Shown: positions 15,502-24,423, numbered from the stretch's first letter. The stretch is DNA of 39,358 nucleotides from JAVJST01 sp040219295 (GCA_040219295.1 JAVJST010000006.1:1-39358), one strand, 5' to 3'. The notes: generated by a model not told the origin, from the letters alone. Made by a program: numbers and translations.

Positions 15502-16653
15502 GTGGTGGCGTTGAAATCAGATACGAACACGAGCGAGCCGTGGCGCGTCGGCGTGCTGTTTTCTCGGTCAGGGTTTATGGCCGTGATCGAGGAAACGCAG
15601 TTCCGAGGAACGATGACGGCCTTGGAAGAGATCAACGACGCGGGCGGGATCAACGGTCGACCGATCGAACCCGTGTTCTATGATCCGGGCTCGGAGTCGG
15701 CCGCGTTCGGCCGTTTCGCCAAGAAACTAATGGTCGAAGACGGCATCAGCACCATCTTCGGATGTTATACGTCAAGCAGTCGAAAGGCGGCCATCCCCGT
15801 TGTTGAACGGCTGAACGGCTTGCTCTGGTATCCGACGCTCTATGAAGGGTTCGAGTACTCTCCAAACGTGGTCTACACAGGGGCCGCGCCCAATCAGAAT
15901 AGTGTGTCGTTGTGCCGTTTTCTCATGGAACATTACGGGACGCGGTTTTTCTTCGTCGGTTCTGATTACATTTATCCACGCGAGTCGAACCGTATCATGC
16001 GCGAGTTTGTTCAATCGTCCGGCGGCGAGGTGGTTGGCGAGCGTTATGTCAATTTGCGAGCCAAACGCGACGACTTCATCCCGGTAATGAAAGAGATCAA
16101 GAACCTTGCGCCCGACGTGATCTTCTCGACTGTGGTCGGGGACACGACCACCTTGTTCTATCAAACTTACGCCGATTTCGGCCTCGATCCGAAAGTGACG
16201 CCGATTGCCAGCCTGACGACGGCCGAAGCCGAAATCCAAGCGATGGGATGTGACGTAGGTGAAGGACACATCACAGCGGCGCCGTACTTCGACGGCCTGA
16301 AGAACAAACATTCCGAAGCGTTCCAACGACTCTACAAAAAACGGTACGGCGAGGACGAGTTAACGAACATGTGCGTCGAGGCCGCATACTTTCAGGTTCA
16401 TGTCTTCGCCAAGGCTCTGTCCCTGACGAACTCCATGCAAACGGACCTGCTACTCTCCATGGTGCTGGACTCCGAGTACGATGCGCCACAGGGGCGGGTT
16501 TCCATAAACTCGAATTTTGGGCATGCCGATCTCTGGACTCGAATTGGCAAGGTGAACAGATACGGTCGCTTCGACATCCAGTACGAATCGCCCTCACGGG
16601 TCAGTGCGGATCCCTATTTGCTCGGCTACGGTCGGAGCGCCGTCATCGGATGA
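15502..16653 (+). CDS. amiC: AmiC-like amide sensor (cytoplasmic SBP-fold protein)
   Basis: A 383-residue type I periplasmic-binding-fold protein without a signal peptide, as in AmiC, the cytoplasmic ligand sensor that holds AmiR inactive until an amide binds. Recognisable segments are WRVGVLFSRSGFMAVIEET, LLWYPTLYEGFEYSPNVVYT, VIFSTVVGDTTTLFYQ and CVEAAYFQVHVFAKAL. It closely resembles the ABC-transporter binding protein at 17566 along its whole length, so sensor and importer probably arose by duplication. The start is a GTG at 15502 or 15505, or TTG at 15511; AGAGAGG lies just upstream and homology begins near residue 13. amiR follows after 30 bp. Confidence 0.9.
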   Translation: MVALKSDTNTSEPWRVGVLFSRSGFMAVIEETQFRGTMTALEEINDAGGINGRPIEPVFYDPGSESAAFGRFAKKLMVEDGISTIFGCYTSSSRKAAIPVVERLNGLLWYPTLYEGFEYSPNVVYTGAAPNQNSVSLCRFLMEHYGTRFFFVGSDYIYPRESNRIMREFVQSSGGEVVGERYVNLRAKRDDFIPVMKEIKNLAPDVIFSTVVGDTTTLFYQTYADFGLDPKVTPIASLTTAEAEIQAMGCDVGEGHITAAPYFDGLKNKHSEAFQRLYKKRYGEDELTNMCVEAAYFQVHVFAKALSLTNSMQTDLLLSMVLDSEYDAPQGRVSINSNFGHADLWTRIGKVNRYGRFDIQYESPSRVSADPYLLGYGRSAVIG

Positions 16654-16683
16654 GTACTCGGTCTTGGCAGCGTTCTCGAAACC

Positions 16684-17328
16684 ATGACAGTTAAAGAACG
16701 CAAAACTGTATCGGTTTTCGGCGAGAGCGACTGTGCCGGTGTCGCGATAGACGCTCAGCTCATCGAGGTGTGTTCGAACCTGGAAATCGGTGTCGAGATG
16801 CCGGACGATGAAACGGGTTTATCCTTGGTTCGCGAGTTACAGCGAACGAGAGCCCGGGTCCATCAGATCTGGCCTCGTCCCGATATTGTGCCCTCGTCTT
16901 ACGACGCCATTTTCTGCGAGTTGAGCGCCGATCTCCCAAAACGACTGCCGTGGTCTTCAGGGCATCCCAGGTCGGCGCTGGTGCTGGTCGCGCGGCCTGC
17001 GCAGCACTGCGATATCAAACTGATCGAGAATTGTGCCGCCCATTCGATCATCCACGTTCCTCTAGCACCAGGTGCCGCAATCATGGCATTGGTCGCGGCG
17101 CGAAACCAATTTCGTTATGAATGCCGATTACGTCGCAGAGTTGATAAACTCGACGAAAACCTTCGCACGATGCGGAGCGTCGAGAGGGCGAAATCAATTC
17201 TGATGCTGGAACGCGGAATGACTGAAGAAGAAGCCTATAATTTCCTGCGTAAACAAGCGATGGACCGGCGCGCCAGTATCGGCGCCTTGGCCACCGCCAT
17301 CGTTGACTCGCAAGAGCTCTTGGGATAA
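16684..17328 (+). CDS. amiR: AmiR-like ANTAR antitermination regulator
   Basis: A 214-residue RNA-binding regulator. The N-terminal ~125 residues form a degenerate receiver-like domain with no phosphoacceptor Asp in the usual place, then a coiled coil (ECRLRRRVDKLDENLRTMRS). The C-terminal ANTAR domain is VERAKSILMLERGMTEEEAYNFLRKQAMDRRASIG to the end (with the typical Ala, Arg and Met positions). Free AmiR dimers bind paired hexaloop hairpins in a leader RNA and prevent termination; AmiC blocks this when no amide is bound. The leader target is plausibly 17342-17426, immediately downstream and ahead of the importer and amidase genes. Confidence 0.9.
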   Translation: MTVKERKTVSVFGESDCAGVAIDAQLIEVCSNLEIGVEMPDDETGLSLVRELQRTRARVHQIWPRPDIVPSSYDAIFCELSADLPKRLPWSSGHPRSALVLVARPAQHCDIKLIENCAAHSIIHVPLAPGAAIMALVAARNQFRYECRLRRRVDKLDENLRTMRSVERAKSILMLERGMTEEEAYNFLRKQAMDRRASIGALATAIVDSQELLG

Positions 17329-17341
17329 GTTCCGTTTCCAC

Positions 17342-17357
17342 GCGGCAACGATGCCGC
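17342..17357 (+). promoter_or_regulatory. Candidate ANTAR-binding hairpin (P1)
   Basis: GCGGC (17342-17346) pairs with GCCGC (17353-17357) around the six-base loop AACGAT, which has A at position 1 and G at position 4, as required by ANTAR proteins. It is 25 bp upstream of the terminator hairpin. The second stem (CGGAC 17394-17398 with GTCCG 17405-17409, loop ATGACC) lies within the terminator and keeps A1 but not G4. Confidence 0.6.
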
Positions 17358-17381
17358 AAGAAAATTGGTTGGCGATGACGC

Positions 17382-17426
17382 CCCCTGCATTGTCGGACAT
17401 GACCGTCCGGAGGCAGGGGTTTTTTG
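17382..17426 (+). terminator. Rho-independent terminator/attenuator in the amide operon leader
   Basis: CCCCTGC (17382-17388) pairs with GCAGGGG (17413-17419), with an inner CGGAC/GTCCG stem, directly followed by six T residues (17420-17425). It lies between amiR and the importer gene at 17566. Readthrough controlled by AmiR would switch on the downstream genes. A second GCAGGG/CCCTGC hairpin at 17521-17539 could act as an alternative partner or lie just before the ribosome site. Confidence 0.8.
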
Positions 17427-17565
17427 TTTTCGGATTTTACTTCGCTCGCCAGTTCTAAATCAGTGTCGGCAATGATGCCGCGCAACTAATCACACCATCT
17501 CACTTGCGCAACAGGGCGTGGCAGGGGGCCGCACCCTGCAACAGTAACCGTACACGGAGGCATCA

Positions 17566-18813
17566 ATGAAATTCGGAAGACGTACATTTCTGAAGGGAAC
17601 CGTCGCCGCAGGCGCCTTTACAGCGACTGGTTTTCCGCACATTTGGGTCAAGGATTATTCGCAAGCCTACGCCGCGGGAGGAAAGATTAAGGTTGGAGTG
17701 CTGTTCTCCCTAACTGGCACTACAGGCATCATCGAGGAGTCGCTCAATAAAGCCACGATCATGGCGATTGAGGAAATCAACGCTTCGGGCGGTATCAATG
17801 GGATGGAGATCGAAGCTGTTGTCGAGGACCCAGCATCCGATCCGGCCACCTTCGCTGAGAAGGCGCGCAAACTTGTTCTCGGAGACAAGTGTGTCTCGGT
17901 GTTCGGTTCCTACACGTCGGCGAGCCGCAAGGCGGTCCTCCCGGTTTTCGAGAAACGCAACAATCTTTACTGGTATCCGACCCTCTACGAAGGACGGGAG
18001 TGCTCGAAGAACGTGATCTACACTGGAGCGGTTCCCAACCAGCAACAGGATGAGTTTGTGCCTTGGCTGGTCGAAAAGTTCGGAAAGCGTTGGTACTTGA
18101 TCGGCTCGAACTACATCTATCCGAAGGAAGAGAACAACTACTGCAAGAAGCTGCTAGAAGGTCTCGGCGCCGAGGTCGTGAACGAGGAATACGTGCCACT
18201 TGGACACTCGGAGTTCTCTTCGGTCGTCAACAAGTTCCGCAGCGAAAAGCCGGACGTCATTTTCTCGACGGTGGTCGGCGACTCGGTTGTCGCATTGCAT
18301 CGGCAGTACCGTGCTGCCGGCTTGAACCCCGAGACGATGCCCATGGCCAGCCTCACTACCTCAGAGAACGAGGTTGCTGCCATGGGCGGCGATGCAGCAG
18401 CCGGCCACTTCACGTCAGCACCCTATTTCATGGTCTGGGATTCCCCCGAGAACCAACGGTTCGTCGAGGCGTACCGCAGCAGGTGGGGAGGGGACAAGGT
18501 CACGCACTTCGTCTCGGAACCCTGTTACTTCCAGGTCCACATGTTCAAACAAGCTGTCGAGAAACTGTCAGCGGGCGACATCAATCCAACGAATGTTCGC
18601 GAGGCGGTCAAGGGCGTCGAGCTCACAGCACCGCAAGGTCCTGTGCGGCTCGATCCCGCGACGCTTCACACATTCCTCTGGCCAAAGATCGGCGTGTGCA
18701 AGTCGGACGGCCAGTTCGAGATCCTGAGGCAGTCCTCGGAGTGGCTCGAGCCTGTGCCCTACAAGGCCTATGAGAACCAAGTCTGCACCGAGGAGGGACT
18801 GAAGGAAGTCTGA
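17566..18813 (+). CDS. urtA: Urea/short-chain amide ABC transporter, substrate-binding protein
   Basis: A 415-residue periplasmic type I binding protein. A Tat-type signal (RRTFLKG at residues 5-11) and hydrophobic stretch precede mature sequence beginning near GGKIKVGVLFSLTGTTGI. SYTSASRKAVLPVFEKRNN, LYWYPTLYEGRECSKN and DVIFSTVVGDSVVALHRQYR are typical of UrtA/FmdD proteins that bind urea or short amides. GGAGG precedes the ATG. It is the first gene after the AmiR-controlled terminator and is paralogous to AmiC. Because the operon encodes an aliphatic amidase rather than urease, the likely ligand is a small amide, with urea as the alternative. Confidence 0.88.
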   Translation: MKFGRRTFLKGTVAAGAFTATGFPHIWVKDYSQAYAAGGKIKVGVLFSLTGTTGIIEESLNKATIMAIEEINASGGINGMEIEAVVEDPASDPATFAEKARKLVLGDKCVSVFGSYTSASRKAVLPVFEKRNNLYWYPTLYEGRECSKNVIYTGAVPNQQQDEFVPWLVEKFGKRWYLIGSNYIYPKEENNYCKKLLEGLGAEVVNEEYVPLGHSEFSSVVNKFRSEKPDVIFSTVVGDSVVALHRQYRAAGLNPETMPMASLTTSENEVAAMGGDAAAGHFTSAPYFMVWDSPENQRFVEAYRSRWGGDKVTHFVSEPCYFQVHMFKQAVEKLSAGDINPTNVREAVKGVELTAPQGPVRLDPATLHTFLWPKIGVCKSDGQFEILRQSSEWLEPVPYKAYENQVCTEEGLKEV

Positions 18814-18909
18814 TTAGTTCGGCTGAGAAGAATCGTTTGGATGTGGCGAGGAGCATAGGTGCTTCTCGTCACATCCGGCAGCACTCAATCGAATGAGGTC
18901 ATAAGTCAT

Positions 18910-19779
18910 ATGGAAGACATCCTTCCGCAGATTCTGACGGGATTAAGCATCGGCTCGATCCTGCTTTTGGTCGCACTGGGGCTTGCGATAATCTACGGCA
19001 CGACCGGCGTCATCAATCTCGCCCACGGCGAGTTCGTGATGCTGGGTGCCTATTCGGCGTGGGCATTGCAAACCTTCGTCGGCATCGGACTGATCGAGAG
19101 CCTGGTTCTGATCTTCTTTATCGTCGCTGCTTTCGGCTGGTTCGCCGAGCGGATCGTGATTCGACATCTGTACAGTCGGCCGCTCGATACCATTTTGGCG
19201 ACATGGGGAATTGGCGTGATGGCGCAGCAAGCGGTCCGCCTGACCGCAGGCGGCGAACTTCGCTATGTCGAAATGCCCGCGCTGCTGGGCCACAGCATAC
19301 CGATCCTAGGCGTCGAAACGTCTGCGTTCCGAGTTTTCATTCTGGTTCTGACTGCGCTCCTGTTCGGGCTGACCTGGTACCTGATGTATCGGACGGACAT
19401 TGGGATGAAACTTCGAGCGATAACCCAGAACCGCGAAATCGCTAGCAGCTTTGGCATCAACAGCAAACGAATCTACAGCCTGACGTTTGCTTACGGCGCC
19501 GGGCTTGCTGGTCTGGCAGGTGCCTTGGTGTCGCCGCTCAAAAGCGTCTCACCCGAAATGGGCACCACCTACGTTGTCGATGCATTCATGGTTGTCGTTC
19601 TCGGCGGTGTCGAAAGCCTGATTGGCACCGTCGCGAGTTCGGCGATCCTTGGTGAGATGACAGGATTTCTCGCCTTCTACAGCAACGACACCATTGCCAA
19701 GGCAATCATGCTGCTTGCCATCGTCATTCTCATCCGATTCCGACCACAAGGACTGTTCTCCAAACATGTACGAAGATAA
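18910..19779 (+). CDS. urtB: Urt-type ABC transporter, permease subunit 1
   Basis: A 289-residue inner-membrane permease of the LivH/UrtB family with about eight spans. LGLAIIYGTTGVINLAHGEFVMLGAY is the family signature, and the cytoplasmic EAA-like coupling region is FGINSKRIYSLTFAYGAGLAGLAGAL. I use ATG 18910 because the homology begins there and GAGG lies upstream; an in-frame GTG at 18859 would add 17 non-homologous residues. It pairs with the 19828 gene product to form the channel. Confidence 0.88.
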   Translation: MEDILPQILTGLSIGSILLLVALGLAIIYGTTGVINLAHGEFVMLGAYSAWALQTFVGIGLIESLVLIFFIVAAFGWFAERIVIRHLYSRPLDTILATWGIGVMAQQAVRLTAGGELRYVEMPALLGHSIPILGVETSAFRVFILVLTALLFGLTWYLMYRTDIGMKLRAITQNREIASSFGINSKRIYSLTFAYGAGLAGLAGALVSPLKSVSPEMGTTYVVDAFMVVVLGGVESLIGTVASSAILGEMTGFLAFYSNDTIAKAIMLLAIVILIRFRPQGLFSKHVRR

Positions 19780-19827
19780 CCACAGCTCTGCACGAACATT
19801 CCGGTTGGCATCGGGGGAGGGGCTCTG

Positions 19828-20943
19828 ATGTCCAGACGTACCCTTATCCAGGTCATCAGCTATGGCGTCGTTTGCTTGGCAATCCTGCTAGTTCCGACCT
19901 TTGTGGACGATGCGTTCATTCTCAACAAGTACGCCCGGTATCTTGTGCTCGGGGTTCTGGCGATCGCGCTCAGTCTGTCATGGGGATACACCGGAATCCT
20001 CAACTTGGGGCAGGCTACAAGCTTCGGCCTTGGTTCTTACTGCATGGCGATGGCCCTGAAGCTTCGTACCGTCCCGGTGCATACCGGATCCGACGGGTTG
20101 CCCGATTTCATGGTCTGGAACAACGTCGAAACCTTGCCGTGGTTTTGGGAGCCGTTCTACTCGCTTCCGTTTGCACTTGCGGCAGGAATAGCAGTCCCAG
20201 TCCTGTTTGCCATGCTTCTCGGCTGGTTCATGTTCCGTGGCCGCATTACTGGTGTCTACGTGGCGATCATCACACTCGCGGCGCTCGTTGTGGTTAACCT
20301 GCTGATCATTGACCAGCAACGTTTCACGGGTGGTTTCAACGGCATTACCGATCTGGCCCAGCTCGAGATTCTCGGGTTCACGTTCGACGCGTACGGAAGT
20401 TCATCCTACTATTTGATCGCGATCTCGTTGACCGTTTGCTTGTTCTTTGCCCTCGCGGTTACGAAGAGCAAAGCCGGCTTGATCTTACAGGCGGTCCGCG
20501 ATCACGAAGACCGCGTGCGTTACTTCGGATACGACGTCGCGCAGTTCAAGATTTTCGCATTCTCGGTCTCCGCCGGTATCGCAGGTGTCGCGGGGATGCT
20601 CTACACGATCGTGATGGAGTTCGCATCGCCAACATTCCTTGGCGTGCCGCTTAGCTTGTCGGTCGTCATATGGTGTGCGGTTGGCGGCAGACAGAGCCTG
20701 CTCGGTGCCATGTTGGGTGCGATCGTCGTGACCGGCATGCAGGGTGCTTTGTCGGAATCCGAAACGTTCCTCGAAACGTGGATGCTGATCATGGGATTCA
20801 TCTTCGTGATAGTCGTCCTGTTTCTTCCGAAGGGACTCGCCGGAGCTGTTGAATCTCTGATGGAGCGGCTTTCTGGACGCGGGAAAGAGGGAGCCGATGT
20901 CAACAGTACGCGAGAGCCCCGAACTGTTGAGGGCGTGCAATGA
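19828..20943 (+). CDS. urtC: Urt-type ABC transporter, permease subunit 2
   Basis: A 371-residue LivM/UrtC-type permease with about ten hydrophobic segments. ALSLSWGYTGILNLGQATSFGLGSY is the family signature, and a UrtC-type hydrophilic loop with HTGSDGLPDFMVW follows. The coupling region is VRYFGYDVAQFKIFAFSVSAGIAGVAG. GGGAGG precedes the start. The last four bases overlap the start of the ATPase gene at 20940 (ATGA), indicating translational coupling. Confidence 0.9.
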   Translation: MSRRTLIQVISYGVVCLAILLVPTFVDDAFILNKYARYLVLGVLAIALSLSWGYTGILNLGQATSFGLGSYCMAMALKLRTVPVHTGSDGLPDFMVWNNVETLPWFWEPFYSLPFALAAGIAVPVLFAMLLGWFMFRGRITGVYVAIITLAALVVVNLLIIDQQRFTGGFNGITDLAQLEILGFTFDAYGSSSYYLIAISLTVCLFFALAVTKSKAGLILQAVRDHEDRVRYFGYDVAQFKIFAFSVSAGIAGVAGMLYTIVMEFASPTFLGVPLSLSVVIWCAVGGRQSLLGAMLGAIVVTGMQGALSESETFLETWMLIMGFIFVIVVLFLPKGLAGAVESLMERLSGRGKEGADVNSTREPRTVEGVQ

Positions 20944-21710
20944 CTGAAATGGAGAACACGGCCCATCTCGCGATGCGCGATGTAATTGTCAAGTTCAATG
21001 GATTTCAGGCCATTGACGGGTTCAACTTATCGGTTCGGGAAGGCGAGTTACGTTGTCTGATCGGCCCCAACGGGGCGGGAAAGACGACAACGCTGGATCT
21101 CATCTGCGGGAAGTCGAAACCGACCTCCGGGTCAATCGTCTTCAAAGACGTCGACCTGACCAGGCTCGAGGAACACGAGATTGCGCGAACCGGCATAGGC
21201 CGGAAGTTTCAAGTACCCAGCGTGTTCCAGGAACTGACGGTTCGTGAGAATCTGGAGGTCGCCTTCAGTAAACACACCGGGGTGATTGCAAACGCCTTGC
21301 GCTTCGGCAGATCAAGCATCGGCGGTGACGAATTTGAGAAGCTGGCCGTTCTGGTTGGCCTGCAAGAAGTCATGGACCGGCCTGCCGGTCATCTATCCCA
21401 CGGACAGACACAATGGCTCGAGATCGCGCTGCTCCTCGCGCAGGATCCGGACATGATCCTGATGGATGAGCCGACGGCCGGGATGACGAAGCAGGAAACA
21501 CGCAAAACGGCTGAGCTGTTCAATCGTCTGAAGGGAACTCACACCCTGATCGTCGTTGAACACGACATGGGCTTCGTCAAGGAGATTGGCGAAACAATCT
21601 CTGTCATGCACCAGGGCAGGATGTTGGCTGAAGGATCAGTCACGGAAATTGAGCAGAACGCCAAGGTCAAAGAGGCGTACTTGGGCTCGGGAGGAATCAG
21701 TGGTGCTTGA
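20940..21710 (+). CDS. urtD: Urt-type ABC transporter ATPase 1
   Basis: A 256-residue ABC ATPase. It has Walker A GPNGAGKTT, the UrtD-type signature LSHGQTQWLEIALLLAQDP (His replacing the usual Gly), Walker B MILMDEPTAGMT and the switch His in VVEHDMGFV. The LSHGQ variant and DEPTAGMT distinguish UrtD-like from LivG-like proteins. It overlaps both neighbours and works with the 21703 product. Confidence 0.9.
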   Translation: MTEMENTAHLAMRDVIVKFNGFQAIDGFNLSVREGELRCLIGPNGAGKTTTLDLICGKSKPTSGSIVFKDVDLTRLEEHEIARTGIGRKFQVPSVFQELTVRENLEVAFSKHTGVIANALRFGRSSIGGDEFEKLAVLVGLQEVMDRPAGHLSHGQTQWLEIALLLAQDPDMILMDEPTAGMTKQETRKTAELFNRLKGTHTLIVVEHDMGFVKEIGETISVMHQGRMLAEGSVTEIEQNAKVKEAYLGSGGISGA

Positions 21711-22398
21711 GCTAGTCGACGTCGATTCCTATTACCGCAACAGTCGCGCCTTGCAGAGCGTATCGCTGTCGGTCGGAAAGGGAGAGTTCCTCAGCGTTCT
21801 CGGCCGCAACGGCGTTGGTAAGACGACTTTGTTGCGCGCTGTGCTGGGCCTGATGGACAAGACGACAGGTAGCATCACGCTCGACGGCGAGGAACTTCAG
21901 GGAAGGGCTACTCACGAAAGGGCGAAAGCCGGCATCGGCTACGTACCCCAAGGGCGGGGCATACTGCCGACATTCACGGTCCGTGAGAACCTTCGACTTG
22001 GCACCTTCGCATCAGATTCGAGGACCCGCGATATCGACGAATGGATCTTCGAGCTATTCCCGATACTGAAGGAGTTTCTCGACCGGCAGGGCGGCAATCT
22101 ATCAGGTGGCCAACAGCAGCAGCTCGCCATCGGACGGGCTTTGCTGACTCAGCCCAAAATCATTCTGCTGGATGAACCGACGGAGGGTATCCAGCCGAAT
22201 ATCGTTGAGCAAATTGAACGCGTTCTTGTCGACTTGAACGGCAAGCACGGCATGACGGTCGTTCTGGTCGAGCAGAACGTCGCGTTTGCTCGACGTGCTT
22301 CGCAACGCTTCGTGATCCTCGACCGCGGCAGCGTTGCCGTTCAAGGGGCCGTCTCGGATCTGACCGACGAACTCGTGAATCAGCACATGGCAGTCTAG
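21703..22398 (+). CDS. urtE: Urt-type ABC transporter ATPase 2
   Basis: A 231-residue ABC ATPase with Walker A GRNGVGKTT, signature LSGGQQQQLAIGRAL, Walker B IILLDEPTEGIQPNIVEQI (characteristic of UrtE/LivF) and the switch His position replaced in VLVEQNVAFA by Gln, as is usual in this branch. The start is GTG at 21703 (or 21700), with GGGAGG at 21689-21694; it overlaps the urtD end by 8 bp. A longer in-frame opening back to 21556 lies inside urtD and is not coding in this frame. Confidence 0.88.
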   Translation: MLELVDVDSYYRNSRALQSVSLSVGKGEFLSVLGRNGVGKTTLLRAVLGLMDKTTGSITLDGEELQGRATHERAKAGIGYVPQGRGILPTFTVRENLRLGTFASDSRTRDIDEWIFELFPILKEFLDRQGGNLSGGQQQQLAIGRALLTQPKIILLDEPTEGIQPNIVEQIERVLVDLNGKHGMTVVLVEQNVAFARRASQRFVILDRGSVAVQGAVSDLTDELVNQHMAV

Positions 22399-22450
22399 CG
22401 GGCGGAACGCAAAGGTATCTTCAACTATTCACCCACGATAGGAGGAAGTT

Positions 22451-23488
22451 ATGTATCACGGTGATATCTCTAGCAGTAACGACACAGTCGGCGTTGCTGT
22501 CGTGAACTACAAGATGCCACGCATGCACACAAAGGACGAAGTCCTGGATAATGCGCGGAACATTGCGAGTATGATCGAAGGCATGAAGGTTGGCCTACCG
22601 GGAATGGACTTGGTCATTTTCCCCGAGTACTCGACGCACGGAATTATGTACGACGAGAAGGAGATGTATGAAACGGCGTCGTCGTGCCCGGGCGAAGAGA
22701 CCGATATTTTCGCGGAAGCCTGCCGGAACGCCAAGGTATGGGGGGTGTTTTCCCTGACAGGTGAGCGTCATGAAGATCACCCAAACAAGGCGCCCTACAA
22801 CACGTTGATACTGATGAACGACAAGGGCGAGATTGTTCAGAAGTACCGCAAGATCATGCCTTGGGTGCCGATCGAAGGTTGGTATCCAGGAAACTGCACC
22901 TACGTATCCGAGGGGCCCAAGGGGCTCAAGATAAGCCTCATCATCTGCGATGATGGCAACTACCCGGAAATTTGGCGCGACTGTGCTATGAAAGGCGCCG
23001 AACTGATCGTGCGTTGCCAAGGCTACATGTACCCCTCGAAGGAACAGCAGGTTGTCATGGCGAAGGCCATGGCCTGGGCCAACAACACCTACGTTGCCGT
23101 TGCTAACGCGACAGGGTTCGATGGTGTCTACTCCTACTTTGGCTACTCCTCGATCATCGGGTTCGACGGCCGCACGCTCGGTCAGTGTGCCGAAGAAGAA
23201 AATGGGATTCAGTACGCGCAACTCTCGACTTCGCTGATTCGGGACGCACGCAAGAACATGCAGTCACAGAATCACCTATTCAAGCTTCTGCACCGCGGAT
23301 ACACCGGCAAGATCAACTCCGGCGAAGACGTGCGCGGTGTCGCGGAATGTCCCTACGAGTTCTACAGCAAGTGGGTCAACGATCCCGAGGGAACCCGCGA
23401 AATGGTCGAAGCGCTTACGCGTGATACGGTCGGAACCGAAGAATCACCGATCGAGGGTATCCCCAACAAGAAAACGGCACACCGCTAG
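22451..23488 (+). CDS. amiE: Aliphatic amidase
   Basis: A 345-residue nitrilase-superfamily amidase that hydrolyses short aliphatic amides such as acetamide and propionamide to the acid and ammonia. The catalytic residues fall at the same positions as in characterised AmiE: Glu59 (FPEY), Lys134 (YRK), Glu142 (PIEGW) and Cys166 (IICDDGN). N-terminal MYHGDISSSNDTVGVAVVNY and length (AmiE is 346 residues) separate it from formamidase AmiF. It acts in the cytoplasm as a hexamer in known cases. AGGAGG lies upstream. It follows the importer genes and precedes a stable hairpin (23505-23528) and the CbbQ/vWA pair. It is the presumed metabolic target of AmiC/AmiR control. Confidence 0.95.
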   Translation: MYHGDISSSNDTVGVAVVNYKMPRMHTKDEVLDNARNIASMIEGMKVGLPGMDLVIFPEYSTHGIMYDEKEMYETASSCPGEETDIFAEACRNAKVWGVFSLTGERHEDHPNKAPYNTLILMNDKGEIVQKYRKIMPWVPIEGWYPGNCTYVSEGPKGLKISLIICDDGNYPEIWRDCAMKGAELIVRCQGYMYPSKEQQVVMAKAMAWANNTYVAVANATGFDGVYSYFGYSSIIGFDGRTLGQCAEEENGIQYAQLSTSLIRDARKNMQSQNHLFKLLHRGYTGKINSGEDVRGVAECPYEFYSKWVNDPEGTREMVEALTRDTVGTEESPIEGIPNKKTAHR

Positions 23489-23504
23489 ACGAGCGGCATC
23501 GCGC

Positions 23505-23528
23505 GGGGCGGGCGAGAATGCCCGCCCC
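23505..23528 (+). terminator. Strong GC hairpin after amiE
   Basis: GGGGCGGGC (23505-23513) pairs with GCCCGCCCC (23520-23528) around loop GAGAAT, followed by CCTCATTTTC. It is a likely partial terminator or 3' stabiliser that would make amiE more abundant than the downstream ATPase genes. It also overlaps a potential upstream ATG (23518), which is why I do not use that start. Confidence 0.65.
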
Positions 23529-23625
23529 CCTCATTTTCTCTACAATGAGTGAGGCGATAACCGATCGCGGGAAGCCGGGATCAATGACGGTCGCTTCTTT
23601 GCTAACCGAGATGGCGGTGATCATT

Positions 23626-24423
23626 ATGGAATTGGACGCTTACCGGATCGAAGACGAGCCATACTACGAGGCAGTCGGCAACGAGATTTCACAGTTCAAA
23701 GCGGCGTGGGCCAGCCGCATGCCGATAATGTTGAAGGGTCCAACCGGTTGCGGAAAAACTCGCTTCATCGAGCACATGGCCTGGAAACTTCAACGGCCAC
23801 TGATCACTGTCTCATGTCACGAAGACATGACAGCTTCTGACCTAGTCGGCCGCTACCTTCTCGACGCTGAGGGAACGATCTGGCACGACGGTCCCCTGAC
23901 TCTCGCTGTGCGATACGGCGCCATCTGCTATCTCGATGAGATCGTCGAGGCGCGACAGGATACGACAGTGGTTATCCATTCCCTGACTGACGACCGGCGG
24001 ATTCTCCCATTGGAAAAGAAGAACGAGGTCATTAGAGCGCACGCGGACTTTCAGTTAGTAATCTCCTACAACCCCGGCTACCAGAGCGTCCTCAAAGATC
24101 TGAAGGAATCGACCAAGCAACGGTTCGGGGCGATCGATTTCGGGTACCCCGACGCCGGACTTGAGGCGGAAATCGTCGAGCACGAATCCGAAGTAGACGC
24201 CGCAGTTGCCGCCACACTGGTCAAGATCGCGGAGAGGTCTCGAAACCTGCGCGGGCATGGCCTCGAAGAGGGCGCTTCTACACGGATGTTAATTCACGCC
24301 GGCAAACTGATCCGCCACGGAGTTCCTTTGGGGGAAGCTTGCGAGGTGGCCTTGGTACTGCCCATAACTGACGATCCTGACATCCGGGAAGCGTTGAACT
24401 CTGCAATTGCCGCCTGCGCGTAG
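23626..24423 (+). CDS. MoxR/CbbQ-type AAA+ ATPase (AmiB-like)
   Basis: A 265-residue AAA+ ATPase of the CbbQ/NorQ/NirQ branch of MoxR proteins. Walker A is GPTGCGKT (38-45), Walker B is CYLDE (101-105), and VISYNPGYQSVLKDL and ESTKQRF provide the sensor and arginine-finger regions. The C-terminal helical lid ends near CEVALVLPITDDPDI. CbbQ proteins form rings that, with a CbbO-type vWA partner, remodel an enzyme (Rubisco in the best-studied case). Pseudomonas ami operons carry a similar protein, AmiB. The start at 23626 begins the family homology; in-frame starts at 23611 and 23518 are possible. The vWA partner follows after 10 bp. Confidence 0.85.
   Translation: MELDAYRIEDEPYYEAVGNEISQFKAAWASRMPIMLKGPTGCGKTRFIEHMAWKLQRPLITVSCHEDMTASDLVGRYLLDAEGTIWHDGPLTLAVRYGAICYLDEIVEARQDTTVVIHSLTDDRRILPLEKKNEVIRAHADFQLVISYNPGYQSVLKDLKESTKQRFGAIDFGYPDAGLEAEIVEHESEVDAAVAATLVKIAERSRNLRGHGLEEGASTRMLIHAGKLIRHGVPLGEACEVALVLPITDDPDIREALNSAIAACA

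Noticed and set aside
23518..23625. Upstream ATG start for the CbbQ-type ATPase
   Set aside because: It lies inside the GC hairpin after amiE and adds residues outside family homology; 23626 is preferred.
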